This document shows positions 19,729-28,613 of a stretch of DNA of 64,000 nucleotides, piece after piece. Source of the stretch: Mycobacterium kubicae (GTDB lineage Bacteria; Actinomycetota; Actinomycetes; Mycobacteriales; Mycobacteriaceae). The DNA lies in NCBI RefSeq assembly GCF_015689175.1, contig NZ_CP065047.1, positions 3,906,001 to 3,970,000 on the forward strand, written 5' to 3'. Under the pieces are notes generated by a model. It made no database searches. It saw only the letters and a list, made by a program, of their open reading frames with translations, and was not told where the DNA came from. Numbering within the stretch: position 1 is the stretch's first letter; every line of letters starts with the position of its first letter. Made by a program: the position numbers and the translations under genes.

Positions 19729-20991
19729 TTAGCTGGCCGGTGATGCCGACAGTGCCAGCGATTCCAGCAGCGCATGTTCGCGCCGGCCGTAGACGACCCC
19801 CAGGAAGTCCGACACCGCGTCGGCGGCCAGCCGGGACCGGACCGTCGGCGTGATGTCGAACGCGTGGTGGGCATTGGCCAGTTCGGCGTAGGCCACCGTC
19901 GCTGCGCCGGCGTCCTTGAGCGCCGCACAGAAGGATCGGGACTGACCGCTGGGAACCAATTCGTCCTTCTCGCCGTGCAGAACGAAGAACGGTGGCGCGT
20001 CGCGGTGCACATACGAGATCGGGGATGCCGCCGCGAACCGCTCGGGCTGGTCGGCGTAGCGGGCTTTCATCACGAAGTGCTCCAGGAACGGCAACATCAT
20101 CTCGTGCATGTTGTCGAAGTCGGTGAAGTCGTAGACCCCGTAATAGGGCGCGACGGCCTGCACTGTGGTGTCAGCGCGCTCGAAGCCGGGCTGGAAGGCG
20201 GGGTCGTTGGGTGTCAGCGCGGCCAGGGACGCGAGGTGCGCTCCCGCCGAGCCGCCGGTGATTGCGACGAAATCCGGGTCACCGCCGTAGTCAGCGATGT
20301 TCTCGCGCACCCAGGCGATGGCCCGCTTGACGTCGATCAGGTGCGCCGGGAACGCGCAGCGCGGACTCTTGCTGTAGTTGATCGAGACGCAGATCCAGCC
20401 GAGTTCGACCATCTTGCTCATCAGTGTGTAGGCCTGCGGGCGCTTGCCGTTGACCGCCCACGCGCCACCGGGTACCTGGATGAGGACCGGAGCTCGGCTT
20501 CCGGGTGACAAGTCGGGACGGCGCCAGATGTCCAGCAGGTTGTCGCGGCCGGCCGGGCCGTAGGAGATGTCGGACGTCTTGGCCGCGTAGCGGCGATGCG
20601 GCCCGGGCTTGGGCTTGGGAAGCAGACCGCCGCGGCGTGCCCGCACAGCCGGGTTGGCGGTCGGGTGCATCACCTGGTCGCGGAAGTCGGCGCCGAAGGA
20701 TTGCGTGAGGGCGGCGCTGAGCGCCTGGTCTGCGCGCTGAGCTGCCCAGGTGGTACCGACCTTGTTGATCGCCGCCGGTGACACCCGGGTCAACGCATGC
20801 CCGGTCACCACGTGCGGAGGGAACTCGGTGGCCAGCCAGCCTGCGACCCAGCCGACGGCAAACGGCGAGCCTCGTAGCAGCAGGGCGCCGGCCCGGTAGG
20901 TGTCTTTGACGTCAGCGGCGAGCTGCGCCCCCTGCCGGAGGGCTTCGGCGCCCGCCCGCGAGCACCGCGAAGTCACACTGGCCATGCACAT
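19729..20991 (-). CDS. lipQ: Carboxylesterase/lipase LipQ (HSL-type alpha/beta hydrolase)
   Basis: About 420 residues. The oxyanion motif IQVPGGAW replaces the usual HGGG. The nucleophile elbow is GGSAGAH, the acid lies in LHGEKDELVP and the catalytic His is in NAHHAFD. This is the hormone-sensitive-lipase/BD-FAE fold that hydrolyses short to medium acyl esters. The N-terminal ~120 residues are helical and family-specific. I take ATG 20991 because GAGGGG lies ~11 bases upstream. A GTG at 21003 has no room for an SD, and an ATG at 20985 is also possible. The position matches Rv2485c, though M. tuberculosis carries further genes before its echA14. Confidence 0.9.
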   Translation of the reverse strand: MCMASVTSRCSRAGAEALRQGAQLAADVKDTYRAGALLLRGSPFAVGWVAGWLATEFPPHVVTGHALTRVSPAAINKVGTTWAAQRADQALSAALTQSFGADFRDQVMHPTANPAVRARRGGLLPKPKPGPHRRYAAKTSDISYGPAGRDNLLDIWRRPDLSPGSRAPVLIQVPGGAWAVNGKRPQAYTLMSKMVELGWICVSINYSKSPRCAFPAHLIDVKRAIAWVRENIADYGGDPDFVAITGGSAGAHLASLAALTPNDPAFQPGFERADTTVQAVAPYYGVYDFTDFDNMHEMMLPFLEHFVMKARYADQPERFAAASPISYVHRDAPPFFVLHGEKDELVPSGQSRSFCAALKDAGAATVAYAELANAHHAFDITPTVRSRLAADAVSDFLGVVYGRREHALLESLALSASPAS

Positions 20992-21177
20992 TCGAAAGCC
21001 CACCCCTCGACGTCAGGCACACGCATCGTTGCGGTAAACGGCCGATTGCCGGCCGGTGTTGCACGTGTGTCGAGGCTCACACCATAACCCATTCTTGAGG
21101 CGGTCAAACACTTTTCGCGCGCGTTGCGCCGGCTGAACCGAACTTCCTGCGGCGTTGGATACACTGACCTGCACATT

Positions 21178-21251
21178 GCCTCCGTAGCTCAGGTGGATAG
21201 AGCAAGGGCCTTCTAATCCCTAGGTCGCACGTTCGAGTCGTGCCGGGGGCA
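21178..21251 (+). tRNA. tRNA-Arg (anticodon TCT)
   Basis: The cloverleaf is readable. The acceptor arms GCCTCCG (21178-21184) and CGGGGGC (21244-21250) pair with one G-T. The D arm is GCTC/GAGC. The anticodon loop CTTCTAA gives anticodon TCT (codon AGA). The T arm is GCACG-TTCGAGT-CGTGC, and the discriminator is A. CCA is not encoded. The last anticodon-stem pair (31:39) is a C-T mismatch, an oddity that may reflect drift. The accessory stretch begins downstream of it. Confidence 0.92.
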
Positions 21252-21466
21252 CTTTGGTGGGTGTATGACTTCGGTTGATGTCTGACATTTCTGCTTCGGG
21301 TGATCATCGCCAACCTCCGACGAGCTGGTCGGGCTTGCCCACCGAGCTGACACGGCGGAGCGGTCCGCGAGGTGCGGGTGTCACGTCGCAACCGGATTGG
21401 CGATTCTCGATCTTCCATGGTCGAAAGTGGATAGGATTTGTTTGCTGAATACAGCAAGGTGAGCGC

Positions 21467-21961
21467 GTGGCAAGAGGCAACATGACGATGAAGGTGACAA
21501 TCTTCGCCGCCTTCTCTGTCTGCGCTGTTTCGACAACGGTTCTCGGCACAGTCGCTGGATTTTCCGCGCGCGCAGACGATTCGGGGAGCGCGTTGTACAG
21601 CGGCGTCAACCGGCTCCGCCAGTCGTGCGGCCTTCTCGGCGACGACCCGCGTTTGACAGAAGCAGCGCAACGGCACGCCAACGACATGCTGAAGAACGGT
21701 GTGGACGGCCATATCGGTTCGGACGGCTCGTCACCGCAGGCGCGTATCGCGGATGCGGGCTACACCAGGACTGGCCACACAGGTGAGATCGTCTACTGGG
21801 GCACTGGATCCGCCGCAACTCCGAGCGCAGCCCTCGACGCGTGGATGGGAAGTCCACCACACCGAACGATCATGTTGAACTGCGTGTTCACCGCAGGCGG
21901 CTTTGCCACCGCCAGGGACGGCAACAAGATGACCGCCGTCGTTGACTTCGGGGGTCCTTAA
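21467..21961 (+). CDS. Secreted CAP/SCP-domain protein
   Basis: A 164-residue precursor. Residues ~6-35 are a Sec signal peptide (MKVTIFAAFSVCAVSTT..) with a cleavage site after SARA. The mature part is a small CAP (cysteine-rich secretory/antigen 5/PR-1) domain: VNRLRQSCG, LTEAAQRHANDML, GHIGSDGSS, GEIVYWGTG, ALDAWMGSPPHR and IMLNCVF. It holds the CAP His residues and a likely Cys-Cys pair. Bacterial CAP proteins bind or remodel lipids or act extracellularly; the function here is unknown. The GTG at 21467 has AAGG 7 bases upstream; ATG 21482 with AGAGG is an alternative. A strong hairpin follows the gene. It lies alone downstream of tRNA-Arg, which hints at acquisition. Confidence 0.88.
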   Translation: MARGNMTMKVTIFAAFSVCAVSTTVLGTVAGFSARADDSGSALYSGVNRLRQSCGLLGDDPRLTEAAQRHANDMLKNGVDGHIGSDGSSPQARIADAGYTRTGHTGEIVYWGTGSAATPSAALDAWMGSPPHRTIMLNCVFTAGGFATARDGNKMTAVVDFGGP

Positions 21962-22032
21962 AACCCACGCCGGGCCAAGCTGTCCCCTCACCACCGCCCT
22001 CCGCAGAAGTCATCAGCCCGGTGACATTTATT

Positions 22033-22080
22033 TTGCCCGCCTCCGAGCGACACTTTCGGTTGTCGCTCGGAGGCGGGCAA
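22033..22080. terminator. Perfect 20-bp hairpin, bidirectional terminator
   Basis: The arms 22033-22052 and 22061-22080 are exact reverse complements (20 bp, GC-rich, starting TTGCCCGCC and ending GGCGGGCAA). The 8-base loop is CTTTCGGT. It sits between the convergent CAP gene (ends 21961) and the AbrB-type gene (ends 22154). The flanks ATTTA/TTTT and CTTACAA give short T-runs on both strands. Confidence 0.85.
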
Positions 22081-22153
22081 CTTACAACCCCTCCGGGCAG
22101 AGACTCCTGTGGCTCAAGTGACCTGAGGTGCAGAGCCGGCGCCGGTCCGCAAC

Positions 22154-23179
22154 TCACGCGGGAAGTGGGACCAGCCTTCTGCTCACCAACCTCGGCATCG
22201 CGATCCGCGGGGTGAACCGGGTGAACAGCCGCGCCACGAACGGCGCGGCGAACAGCATTACCACTACCCGGATCACCTGGGACGCCATCACGAACGTCAC
22301 GTTGGAGCCCGACCCCGCGGCGGTGCCGAGGACCGCGTAGATGCCGCCCGGGCTGGTCGACAGGTAGCCGTCGAGCATGCTCAGCCCGGCCACCTTGGCC
22401 AGGACCACACCGAGACCGGCCGCCGCGACATTGATCACCATGATCAGCGCGAACGCGCCGGGCAGGATCCGTCGCACAGCACGCAGCGACTCGCGATCGA
22501 ACGCGAACACCGTCTGCCAGACGATCATCACGATCCCGGCTTGAACCAGCACCATCGGAACCGTCAGGTTGCCCGCCAGCCCGGAGAATTCCAGCATGAT
22601 CGTGATCGCCATCGGGATCAGCAGCCCTGCTCCGGGCAGTCGCACATAGCGGCCGACCGCCGCGCCGACCACCACAATGGCCGCAAGCAGCAGCAGCCCG
22701 GAATAGGAGGTCTGCGAACGGGTTTCGCCGACCTGCGATCCACTGCCCTGGGTGCCGTGGTAGACGACTGTCGCAACCACTGGCATGGCCGCCGTGACCA
22801 GCGCGACGCGCAGGTATTGCACCGCGGCGACGACACGGTCGTCGGCGCCCAGGTCGCGCGCGATGGCGACCAGCCCGGTCGAGCCGCCGGCCACCAGCGC
22901 CAGTCCCCCGGTCAATGGGGTGACGTCGCGGTGCATGCCGAGCAGCGCGCCGCCCGCCACGCTGATGATCAGGGTCCCGACGGCGACCGCGATGACGATC
23001 GGCCAGTTGGAGCCCAGCGCGCCGAAGGAGATCTCGCGCGCCATCAGCCCGGTGTAGACGCCGATCACACCCTGGGCCGCCAGCCCTGCTGTCGACACCG
23101 TCTTCGGCGCAAACCGGGCCAACGACCAGGTGAGAACACCGCAGGCAAGGGCGATGACGATGAGCTGGTACGCGTTCAT
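22154..23179 (-). CDS. AbrB-family polytopic membrane protein (putative exporter, PF05145 type)
   Basis: A 341-residue integral membrane protein with ~10 hydrophobic helices and an internal duplication of the AbrB-duplication fold. Repeated glycine-rich re-entrant blocks are GALLGMHRDVTPLTGGLALVAGGSTGL and, in the second half, MLDGYLSTSPGGIYAVLG. Despite the name it is not a DNA-binding AbrB regulator; the family is listed as putative ammonia monooxygenase/transporter of unknown substrate. The ATG at 23179 follows CAGGGACC. About 100 bases upstream lies a CCAAGG-N5-CCAAGG repeat shared with the hydrolase and dioxygenase promoters, so it is probably in the same regulon. Confidence 0.85.
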   Translation of the reverse strand: MNAYQLIVIALACGVLTWSLARFAPKTVSTAGLAAQGVIGVYTGLMAREISFGALGSNWPIVIAVAVGTLIISVAGGALLGMHRDVTPLTGGLALVAGGSTGLVAIARDLGADDRVVAAVQYLRVALVTAAMPVVATVVYHGTQGSGSQVGETRSQTSYSGLLLLAAIVVVGAAVGRYVRLPGAGLLIPMAITIMLEFSGLAGNLTVPMVLVQAGIVMIVWQTVFAFDRESLRAVRRILPGAFALIMVINVAAAGLGVVLAKVAGLSMLDGYLSTSPGGIYAVLGTAAGSGSNVTFVMASQVIRVVVMLFAAPFVARLFTRFTPRIAMPRLVSRRLVPLPA

Positions 23180-23278
23180 GGTGTGGTCCCTGTTCTGATG
23201 GCGCCGGCCGCGATCGCGGGTTCGGCGGTGATTGGCCTAGGGCTCGGGCGCTGCATGCACTAGAGCGTCCAACAGCCG

Positions 23279-23295
23279 CCTTGGCGAATCCTTGG
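23279..23295 (-). promoter_or_regulatory. Direct repeat CCAAGG-N5-CCAAGG (11-bp period) upstream of AbrB-type gene
   Basis: Read on the minus strand, CCAAGG occurs twice with starts 11 bases apart (spacer ATTCG). It lies between the hydrolase stop (23304) and the AbrB-type ATG (23179), ~100-115 bases before the start. Same-face direct repeats of one helical turn resemble activator sites (SARP/BTAD or OmpR type). The binding protein is unknown. Confidence 0.5.
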
Positions 23296-23303
23296 TAAGC
23301 GCC

Positions 23304-25067
23304 TCAGTAGCCCGCGGCCGCCTTGGCCACCACGGCGTCGATTTCTTCGGCAAGCAGGAACCCGTTGGCGGCAAGTGATTCGGCGGCCGCGCGAACCGCA
23401 ACGGCGTAGTCCTCGCGTGTCGACCATCTTTCGGTGACCGACGGCCGCCCCGGCGGGAAAGCCAACTTGCTGCCGATCCGCTCGTAAAGGACGTCGGGCA
23501 ACTCGTCGACGTGCTTCCTGGAGTTCCACCCGGTGTAGGTGGCCAGCGGCGCGGCGATGGCGGGCAGGCGAATGCCGGCCACTTCGTTGCCGTCCGCGTC
23601 GACCGCCGAAACCAGGTCGACGTAGGTTTCGCCGAGTTGGACCGGCCAGCGACCGATGCCGCGGTCGGCGTCGGGGCCAAGGTCGACACGGCGCGCGTAG
23701 CGCAGCGACGCGGGGTCCGGCGCCGCGGCGTGGGCGAAAGCCGACAGCACCTCCTTGCGGGAGACGGCGGTGCCGTTGCCGGTCCGCGGGACCTGGCTGG
23801 CCGGCGGTTCGACGCCGTCGCTGACCCACTGGTCGAGCGCGATCAGCAGGGCCCGGTTCACGGGCGTGACGTCCAGGCGGTGCACCGGGTTGGCGGCCGG
23901 CAGCGCGTCTTTGATGGGGCTGCTGCCGAAGTGGTCGGCGCCCGCGATCAGGTAGGTGCGGACGTCGGGGTCTTCGGGCAGGTCTTGGCCGGTGTCAGGG
24001 TCTACGTGCAGCAGTGCACCGTCGCCATGCCAGTACTCGGACGCGCTGTTGGTGAAGATCGTCTTGGGCACACCGCCGAGTTCGCGCTGCCGGGCCAGCA
24101 GGTCCGCGTGCCCGAACGGGGCGAGATTGCCGAAGCCGTTGGTCTGGGTGACCGACGGCTGTGCGTAGCGGTGGTTGAACTCGCCGGTCGCGGCACCGGC
24201 GAAGTCGCTGAACACCCCGTCAAAAACCGGCATGCCGGACTCGTCGACATTCAAACCCTCGTAGAGGAAGTGGCGCAGCAGGCGACCCGACTGGGAGACG
24301 CCGTAGGCGAAGGTGTGGTCGATGCCGTCAGCCCGCAGATGCGAGACGATGTCGCGGATCGCGAGCAAGCCGCAGCCGACAACGGGTGCCAGCGAGGTCC
24401 GGTACACCAGCTCATAGGTGTGGAAGGGCTGGAACCCGCCGTCGACCGTGACGTGCGTCTGGTCGGTGAACCGCCAGGATTCCCGGGGAATCGTGGTGGG
24501 CTCAGCGTCCGGAGAGGTGCGCACCGTCAGGACGGCCTCGGCGTCGTTGACGTCAACCGTCGGGTAGTCGGTGAACGTGAACAGCGCCTGGGCGCCGGGC
24601 ACGGACTCGATTTCGGGAGCCGAAAAGCTCAGCGCGTGAACCTCATTGGCGCTGTCCGAGCGCCATTCCAGGCGCAGGAAGCCGGCCGGCACGTCGGCCT
24701 GGGGGGCGGTCAACCCCAGGGTCGCCGGTCCGCGTTGCACGTCCCACTGCCAGCCGCACGAGGCGATCGTCCACCCACGCTCGAGCAAGAAGCCGTTCTT
24801 GAACCACGGCGCATAAGTGGGGACGCCACGGTTGGGGACGACGAACAGCAGTTTGCCGTTGCCGCCACCGACCGGGCGAAGCAGACGCAGGTCAGCGTCG
24901 TAGCGAACGAGCCCGTCGGCGTCGCGAGGCGCGTGCTCGAGGTCGACGATGCGGTTGTTCGCGGGACTGTCGGGGTCGACGGCGAAGTTGACGGTCGCCT
25001 CTACCCACTCGTAGCGGCTGTCAGTGTGCGAATACACCTTGTGCGTGTGAACTGACTCGACGGTCAT
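23304..25067 (-). CDS. Large alpha/beta hydrolase domain protein (Abhydrolase_10 family)
   Basis: A 587-residue protein of the alpha/beta hydrolase domain family PF20091, typically 450-650 residues and of unknown substrate. The nucleophile elbow is AYGVSQSGRLL (likely S258), followed by DGVFSDFAGAATGEF. The acid/His end lies around AGADHFGSS. The N-terminal ~220 residues form beta-rich domains (LLFVVPNRGVPTY, ESWRF). There is no signal peptide. Relatives are often found near steroid or xenobiotic degradation genes, which is weak evidence for an ester/lactone substrate. The ATG at 25067 follows AAGGGGGACC. Its promoter has a four-unit array of the 11-bp repeat. Confidence 0.87.
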   Translation of the reverse strand: MTVESVHTHKVYSHTDSRYEWVEATVNFAVDPDSPANNRIVDLEHAPRDADGLVRYDADLRLLRPVGGGNGKLLFVVPNRGVPTYAPWFKNGFLLERGWTIASCGWQWDVQRGPATLGLTAPQADVPAGFLRLEWRSDSANEVHALSFSAPEIESVPGAQALFTFTDYPTVDVNDAEAVLTVRTSPDAEPTTIPRESWRFTDQTHVTVDGGFQPFHTYELVYRTSLAPVVGCGLLAIRDIVSHLRADGIDHTFAYGVSQSGRLLRHFLYEGLNVDESGMPVFDGVFSDFAGAATGEFNHRYAQPSVTQTNGFGNLAPFGHADLLARQRELGGVPKTIFTNSASEYWHGDGALLHVDPDTGQDLPEDPDVRTYLIAGADHFGSSPIKDALPAANPVHRLDVTPVNRALLIALDQWVSDGVEPPASQVPRTGNGTAVSRKEVLSAFAHAAAPDPASLRYARRVDLGPDADRGIGRWPVQLGETYVDLVSAVDADGNEVAGIRLPAIAAPLATYTGWNSRKHVDELPDVLYERIGSKLAFPPGRPSVTERWSTREDYAVAVRAAAESLAANGFLLAEEIDAVVAKAAAGY

Positions 25068-25142
25068 TTGTCGGTCCCCCTTGGCGGTGAGTGTCGGCCG
25101 GTGTCGACCTGTTCGGTAACTCGCTCAAGGTTTTCGTGACCG

Positions 25143-25181
25143 CCTCAAGGCATCCTTGACGCATTCTTGGCGGATTCTTGG
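25143..25181 (-). promoter_or_regulatory. Four-unit 11-bp direct repeat array upstream of the hydrolase gene
   Basis: On the minus strand the units CCAAGA, CCAAGA, TCAAGG and TTGAGG start exactly 11 bases apart, the first two separated by ATCCG. The array is ~75-115 bases upstream of the ATG at 25067. The first two units match CCAAGR-N5-CCAAGR seen before the AbrB-type and dioxygenase genes. It probably binds a transcription activator cooperatively. Confidence 0.55.
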
Positions 25182-25213
25182 AGGACCCGCCGCGGCGGCC
25201 GCAGGCCCGGCGC

Positions 25214-28200
25214 TCAGCCGTGTTGCTGACGCAATGCGTTGACGCAAATCGCGTGTGCGAGGTTGTTTCGCGATGGCGCGCCGTAAACGCGGGCCGCCGG
25301 CACCCGCCGCGGTGACTGGTACCGCACATCGGCTCGTGGGCTGGAGTGCGGCTCGTCGCCGACGGACAGGTGTAGCCGCAGGATCCGACCGCCGAGTTGG
25401 ACGAAGGCGCCGGGCCGCCATGTCACAGGCTCCCAGGGGGCGAGTCTGGTCCAGCCCTGCTGCGCGGTTTCGCGCAGGAAGACGCCGTTGGTGGAATTGC
25501 GGTCGACGACCACGACCGCTCCGTCGACGATCCGGACTTCTACGTGGGCGCGGGACATTTCGCCCGTGTGGTCATCGATGCGGATCGGGCGAAGTCCGCG
25601 TTTGGCGGCATCCGATCCGTGCGGATCACGGCCGATCACGCAGTCTCGGTCGAGTTCGAATCGAGAACTGTCGTCTAGCACAACCCATCGCTTGGGCAGT
25701 GACTTCTCGACCGTCTTTGCGGTGGAGAAGTTGTCGTCACCCGCAGGCGACACCGGCGCGACGGGAACGGCCGGCGCCTGCCGCGGTGCCGACGTGGCCT
25801 GCGTCGACCACACGACGGCGCCGTGCCCCGGCACGGTTCCTTCGGCGAGCTTGTACACGCCGCTCTCAACAGCCGGGGGCTGCGCCCGCTGACCCACTTC
25901 GTCGACGGTGATGACCGCCGCCACCGCGGGTACGGGCACGGATCGGTGCAACAGGCGGCCGCGGCCGTGCAACACCGTTTGCCGGACGCCGTCGTCGAAC
26001 GCGACGGTGACACTGCCGCACAGCAAGACCTCGAGACCGGCCGCGGTGGGGATGATGATGCCGACGTCGACCAGGGTGCGCGTCCAGGTTGTTTCCCGAG
26101 CGACTTGCAAGAATGCGCTGACCATTTGCTGGGCGTCGGTGCGCCGCACCATTTCGGTCAGCGCCGCCATCTGCTGTGCGGCGACGGATTGGGCGGTCAG
26201 CGGCGAACGCTCGCGGTGCGCGACGACGATGACCGCACCGTTGACGTTGGACACCAGGTGCTGACCGGGGATGACCTCGATCTCGCGCGGAGGCAGGACC
26301 GGCACCGGACCGCTGGGCAGCGGTTCCTCGACTGGGGCCGGCACCTCGGCCTCGCGGGCCGCCTCCGCCTGGGCCTCGGGTGCTTCGCTGATGCCGATGC
26401 GCGAGTGCAACCAGCGCAGTGGGCGCGGGGCCCACCAGTTGAGGTCGCCGGCCAGGCGCAGAAACGCCGGTACCACGACGCCGCGAATGATCGTCGCGTC
26501 GATGACGACGGCCAGCGCCGTCCCGATGCCGAACATCTTCATGAACGACAGGCCGTTGGCGAAGGAGATGAACGTGATGGTCAACAGCAGCGCGGCGCTG
26601 GTGACGATCCGCCCGACCCGGCCCAACCCGATGACGGTCGACGCGGTGTTCGACAAACCCGAGTCGCGGGCTTCCTTGATCCGGCTGAGCAGGAATATCT
26701 CGTAGTCCACCGACAGGCTGAATGCGATGGCGCAGAGCAGCACGACCATGGACAGGTTCAGCGGCGCAGGAGTGATTCCCAGGACCGAGGCCAGATGCCC
26801 TTCCTGGAAGATCCAGACCATGATGCCCAGAACCGCGCTCAGGACAAGGAGATTCAGCAGCAGCGCCTTCACCGGTACCACGACGCTGCCGGTGAACAGG
26901 AACAGCAAAATGAACGTGGAAACCGCGATCAGGCCGATCGCCAACGGCAGCTTCTCGGCGATCGCGGCGCGACTGTCCAGCAGCGTGGCGGTCGGTCCGC
27001 CGACTTCGATCTGGTGGTTGGTGATCTTCGCCCGGATGTCACGCACCAGGTGTTGGGCAGTGTCCGAGTCCGCCTGAACCGACAGGTAGACGACCGCATA
27101 GCTGGCCCCCGACACTGCCGGCGGCTGTCCTTCCGCCTGGCCATGCTGGTAGCGGCCGACGGGGCCGGTGACCAGCACGACGCCGTCCATGCGCGACACC
27201 TCCGGCGCCAGGGTCTGCAGCGCGCCGGCGTCGTTGCGGGTGACCAGCGTGATGGCTTGGGAGGGGTCCAGCGTGAAGTCCCGTTGCAGCGATTCGGCCA
27301 CCAGACGCGCACTGGAGTCCGTCGGCAGCGCGCGCTCGTCGGGCGTGGCGAATTCGACTTTGAGGAACGGAATCCCGAGCCCCAACAGCATCGCCACCAC
27401 CGGCAGCGCGAACAGCGTGGGACGACGTGTGACCACCTCGGCGAAACGTCGCCAGAACATGGAATCGGCTGAGGGCGCGACCTTTCGGCGGATGATGGAC
27501 AGGGAGTCGACGCGCTTGCCGAGCAGAGCCAGCAGTGCGGGCAGGACGACGATCGCGCTGAACGCCGACAGCAGGACGGTGGCGGTCGCGGCCAGCCCGA
27601 CCGACCGCAGGAAGTAGGTGGGGAACACCAGGAGGCTGGTCATCGCGAGCGTGACAGTCGCCGCGCTGAACAGAATGGTGCGGCCGGCGGTGATGACGGT
27701 GGCGACGATGGCCTGCTGGTGATCTCTGCCGTTGGTCAACTCCTCGCGGAATCGCGACACCATCAGCAGGCCGAAGTCGATGGACAAGCCGAGACCGAAC
27801 GCGGTCGTCACCGTCAGGGCGTGCACAGAGACGTCGGTGATGGTCGTCATGAGCAGCAACACCGACAGGGTGGAGACGATCGAGACGACGCCCACCACCA
27901 CCGGTAGCACCGCGGCGACGAGGCCTCCGAAGACGATGACCAGGACGGCAAGGGAGATGGGCACCGCGATGCTCTCGCTGGTCTTGAGGTCCTGTTTGAC
28001 CTTGTCCCGGATCTCCTGCTGAACGCCGAGGGCGCCGCCGGCGCGCACGGTGACATTGGTGTCGTGCGGCAGGCTGGCGATGATCCGCTTGGCCGTGTCT
28101 GCGGCCTCGTCCGCGGTTCCGCCGACGTGCACGAGCACCAGGCCCGAGCGGCCGTCCTTGCTGCGTAAGTCCCCGGCGCCCTCGTCGCCGAAGGTCCTGG

Positions 28201-28507
28201 TGACCTTGGCTTTCGGTTCGGCCGCGATGGCCCGCAGTACCTGGTCCCGGACCGCTGCGGCCTCGTTGCTGTCGACGGTGCCCTCGCGGGGGAGCAACTG
28301 AATGACCAAGTTGGAGGTCGTGCCGAAATGCTGGTCCAGGAATTCGTCGGCCTGCGACGATTCCGACTTCGGATCGGTGTTGCCGCCCGTCCCGAGCTTG
28401 TCGGACACGGAGCCGCCGAGCACGACGCTGATGCCGAGCAGGACCAGAACCGCCGCCAGCACCAACTTGGGGCGACGCACGGAGTTTTCGGCCAAACGCC
28501 TCAACAT
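25214..28507 (-). CDS. MMPL/RND-family transporter fused to a C-terminal FHA domain
   Basis: A 1097-residue protein. Residues 1-~725 are an MMPL transporter with 12 predicted helices in two halves (start RRPKLVLAAVLVLLGISVV; SSD-like blocks TTAFGLGLSIDFGLLMVSRFREEL and AFSLSVDYEIFLLSRI) and two periplasmic loops. Residues ~755-930 are a cytosolic linker domain. Residues ~939-1049 are a complete FHA phosphothreonine-binding domain: VIGRDPHG (G959-R960), MSRAH (S985, R986, H988) and DRNSTNG (N1004, N1007). MMPL proteins export envelope lipids in mycobacteria; the FHA domain suggests docking of a Ser/Thr-kinase-phosphorylated partner. The gene stands between hydrolase and dioxygenase genes on the same strand. 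Confidence 0.92.
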   Translation of the reverse strand: MLRRLAENSVRRPKLVLAAVLVLLGISVVLGGSVSDKLGTGGNTDPKSESSQADEFLDQHFGTTSNLVIQLLPREGTVDSNEAAAVRDQVLRAIAAEPKAKVTRTFGDEGAGDLRSKDGRSGLVLVHVGGTADEAADTAKRIIASLPHDTNVTVRAGGALGVQQEIRDKVKQDLKTSESIAVPISLAVLVIVFGGLVAAVLPVVVGVVSIVSTLSVLLLMTTITDVSVHALTVTTAFGLGLSIDFGLLMVSRFREELTNGRDHQQAIVATVITAGRTILFSAATVTLAMTSLLVFPTYFLRSVGLAATATVLLSAFSAIVVLPALLALLGKRVDSLSIIRRKVAPSADSMFWRRFAEVVTRRPTLFALPVVAMLLGLGIPFLKVEFATPDERALPTDSSARLVAESLQRDFTLDPSQAITLVTRNDAGALQTLAPEVSRMDGVVLVTGPVGRYQHGQAEGQPPAVSGASYAVVYLSVQADSDTAQHLVRDIRAKITNHQIEVGGPTATLLDSRAAIAEKLPLAIGLIAVSTFILLFLFTGSVVVPVKALLLNLLVLSAVLGIMVWIFQEGHLASVLGITPAPLNLSMVVLLCAIAFSLSVDYEIFLLSRIKEARDSGLSNTASTVIGLGRVGRIVTSAALLLTITFISFANGLSFMKMFGIGTALAVVIDATIIRGVVVPAFLRLAGDLNWWAPRPLRWLHSRIGISEAPEAQAEAAREAEVPAPVEEPLPSGPVPVLPPREIEVIPGQHLVSNVNGAVIVVAHRERSPLTAQSVAAQQMAALTEMVRRTDAQQMVSAFLQVARETTWTRTLVDVGIIIPTAAGLEVLLCGSVTVAFDDGVRQTVLHGRGRLLHRSVPVPAVAAVITVDEVGQRAQPPAVESGVYKLAEGTVPGHGAVVWSTQATSAPRQAPAVPVAPVSPAGDDNFSTAKTVEKSLPKRWVVLDDSSRFELDRDCVIGRDPHGSDAAKRGLRPIRIDDHTGEMSRAHVEVRIVDGAVVVVDRNSTNGVFLRETAQQGWTRLAPWEPVTWRPGAFVQLGGRILRLHLSVGDEPHSSPRADVRYQSPRRVPAARVYGAPSRNNLAHAICVNALRQQHG

Positions 28508-28613
28508 GTCAGCTGCCTTTCCCCCGGTGATCGTCGCACCTCAGGAGTGTGTCGGGAAGGGCTTGACGCTTTCTAAACGCCGTCGGGCGGCGGCGAGGGT
28601 CCGGGTGAGGAGC

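Noticed and set aside
23511..25055. 514-codon plus-strand frame
   Set aside because: Antisense to the complete alpha/beta hydrolase gene; no start signal or motif.
25823..27472. 549-codon plus-strand frame
   Set aside because: Antisense to the MMPL-FHA gene; composition is D/R/Q shadow text.
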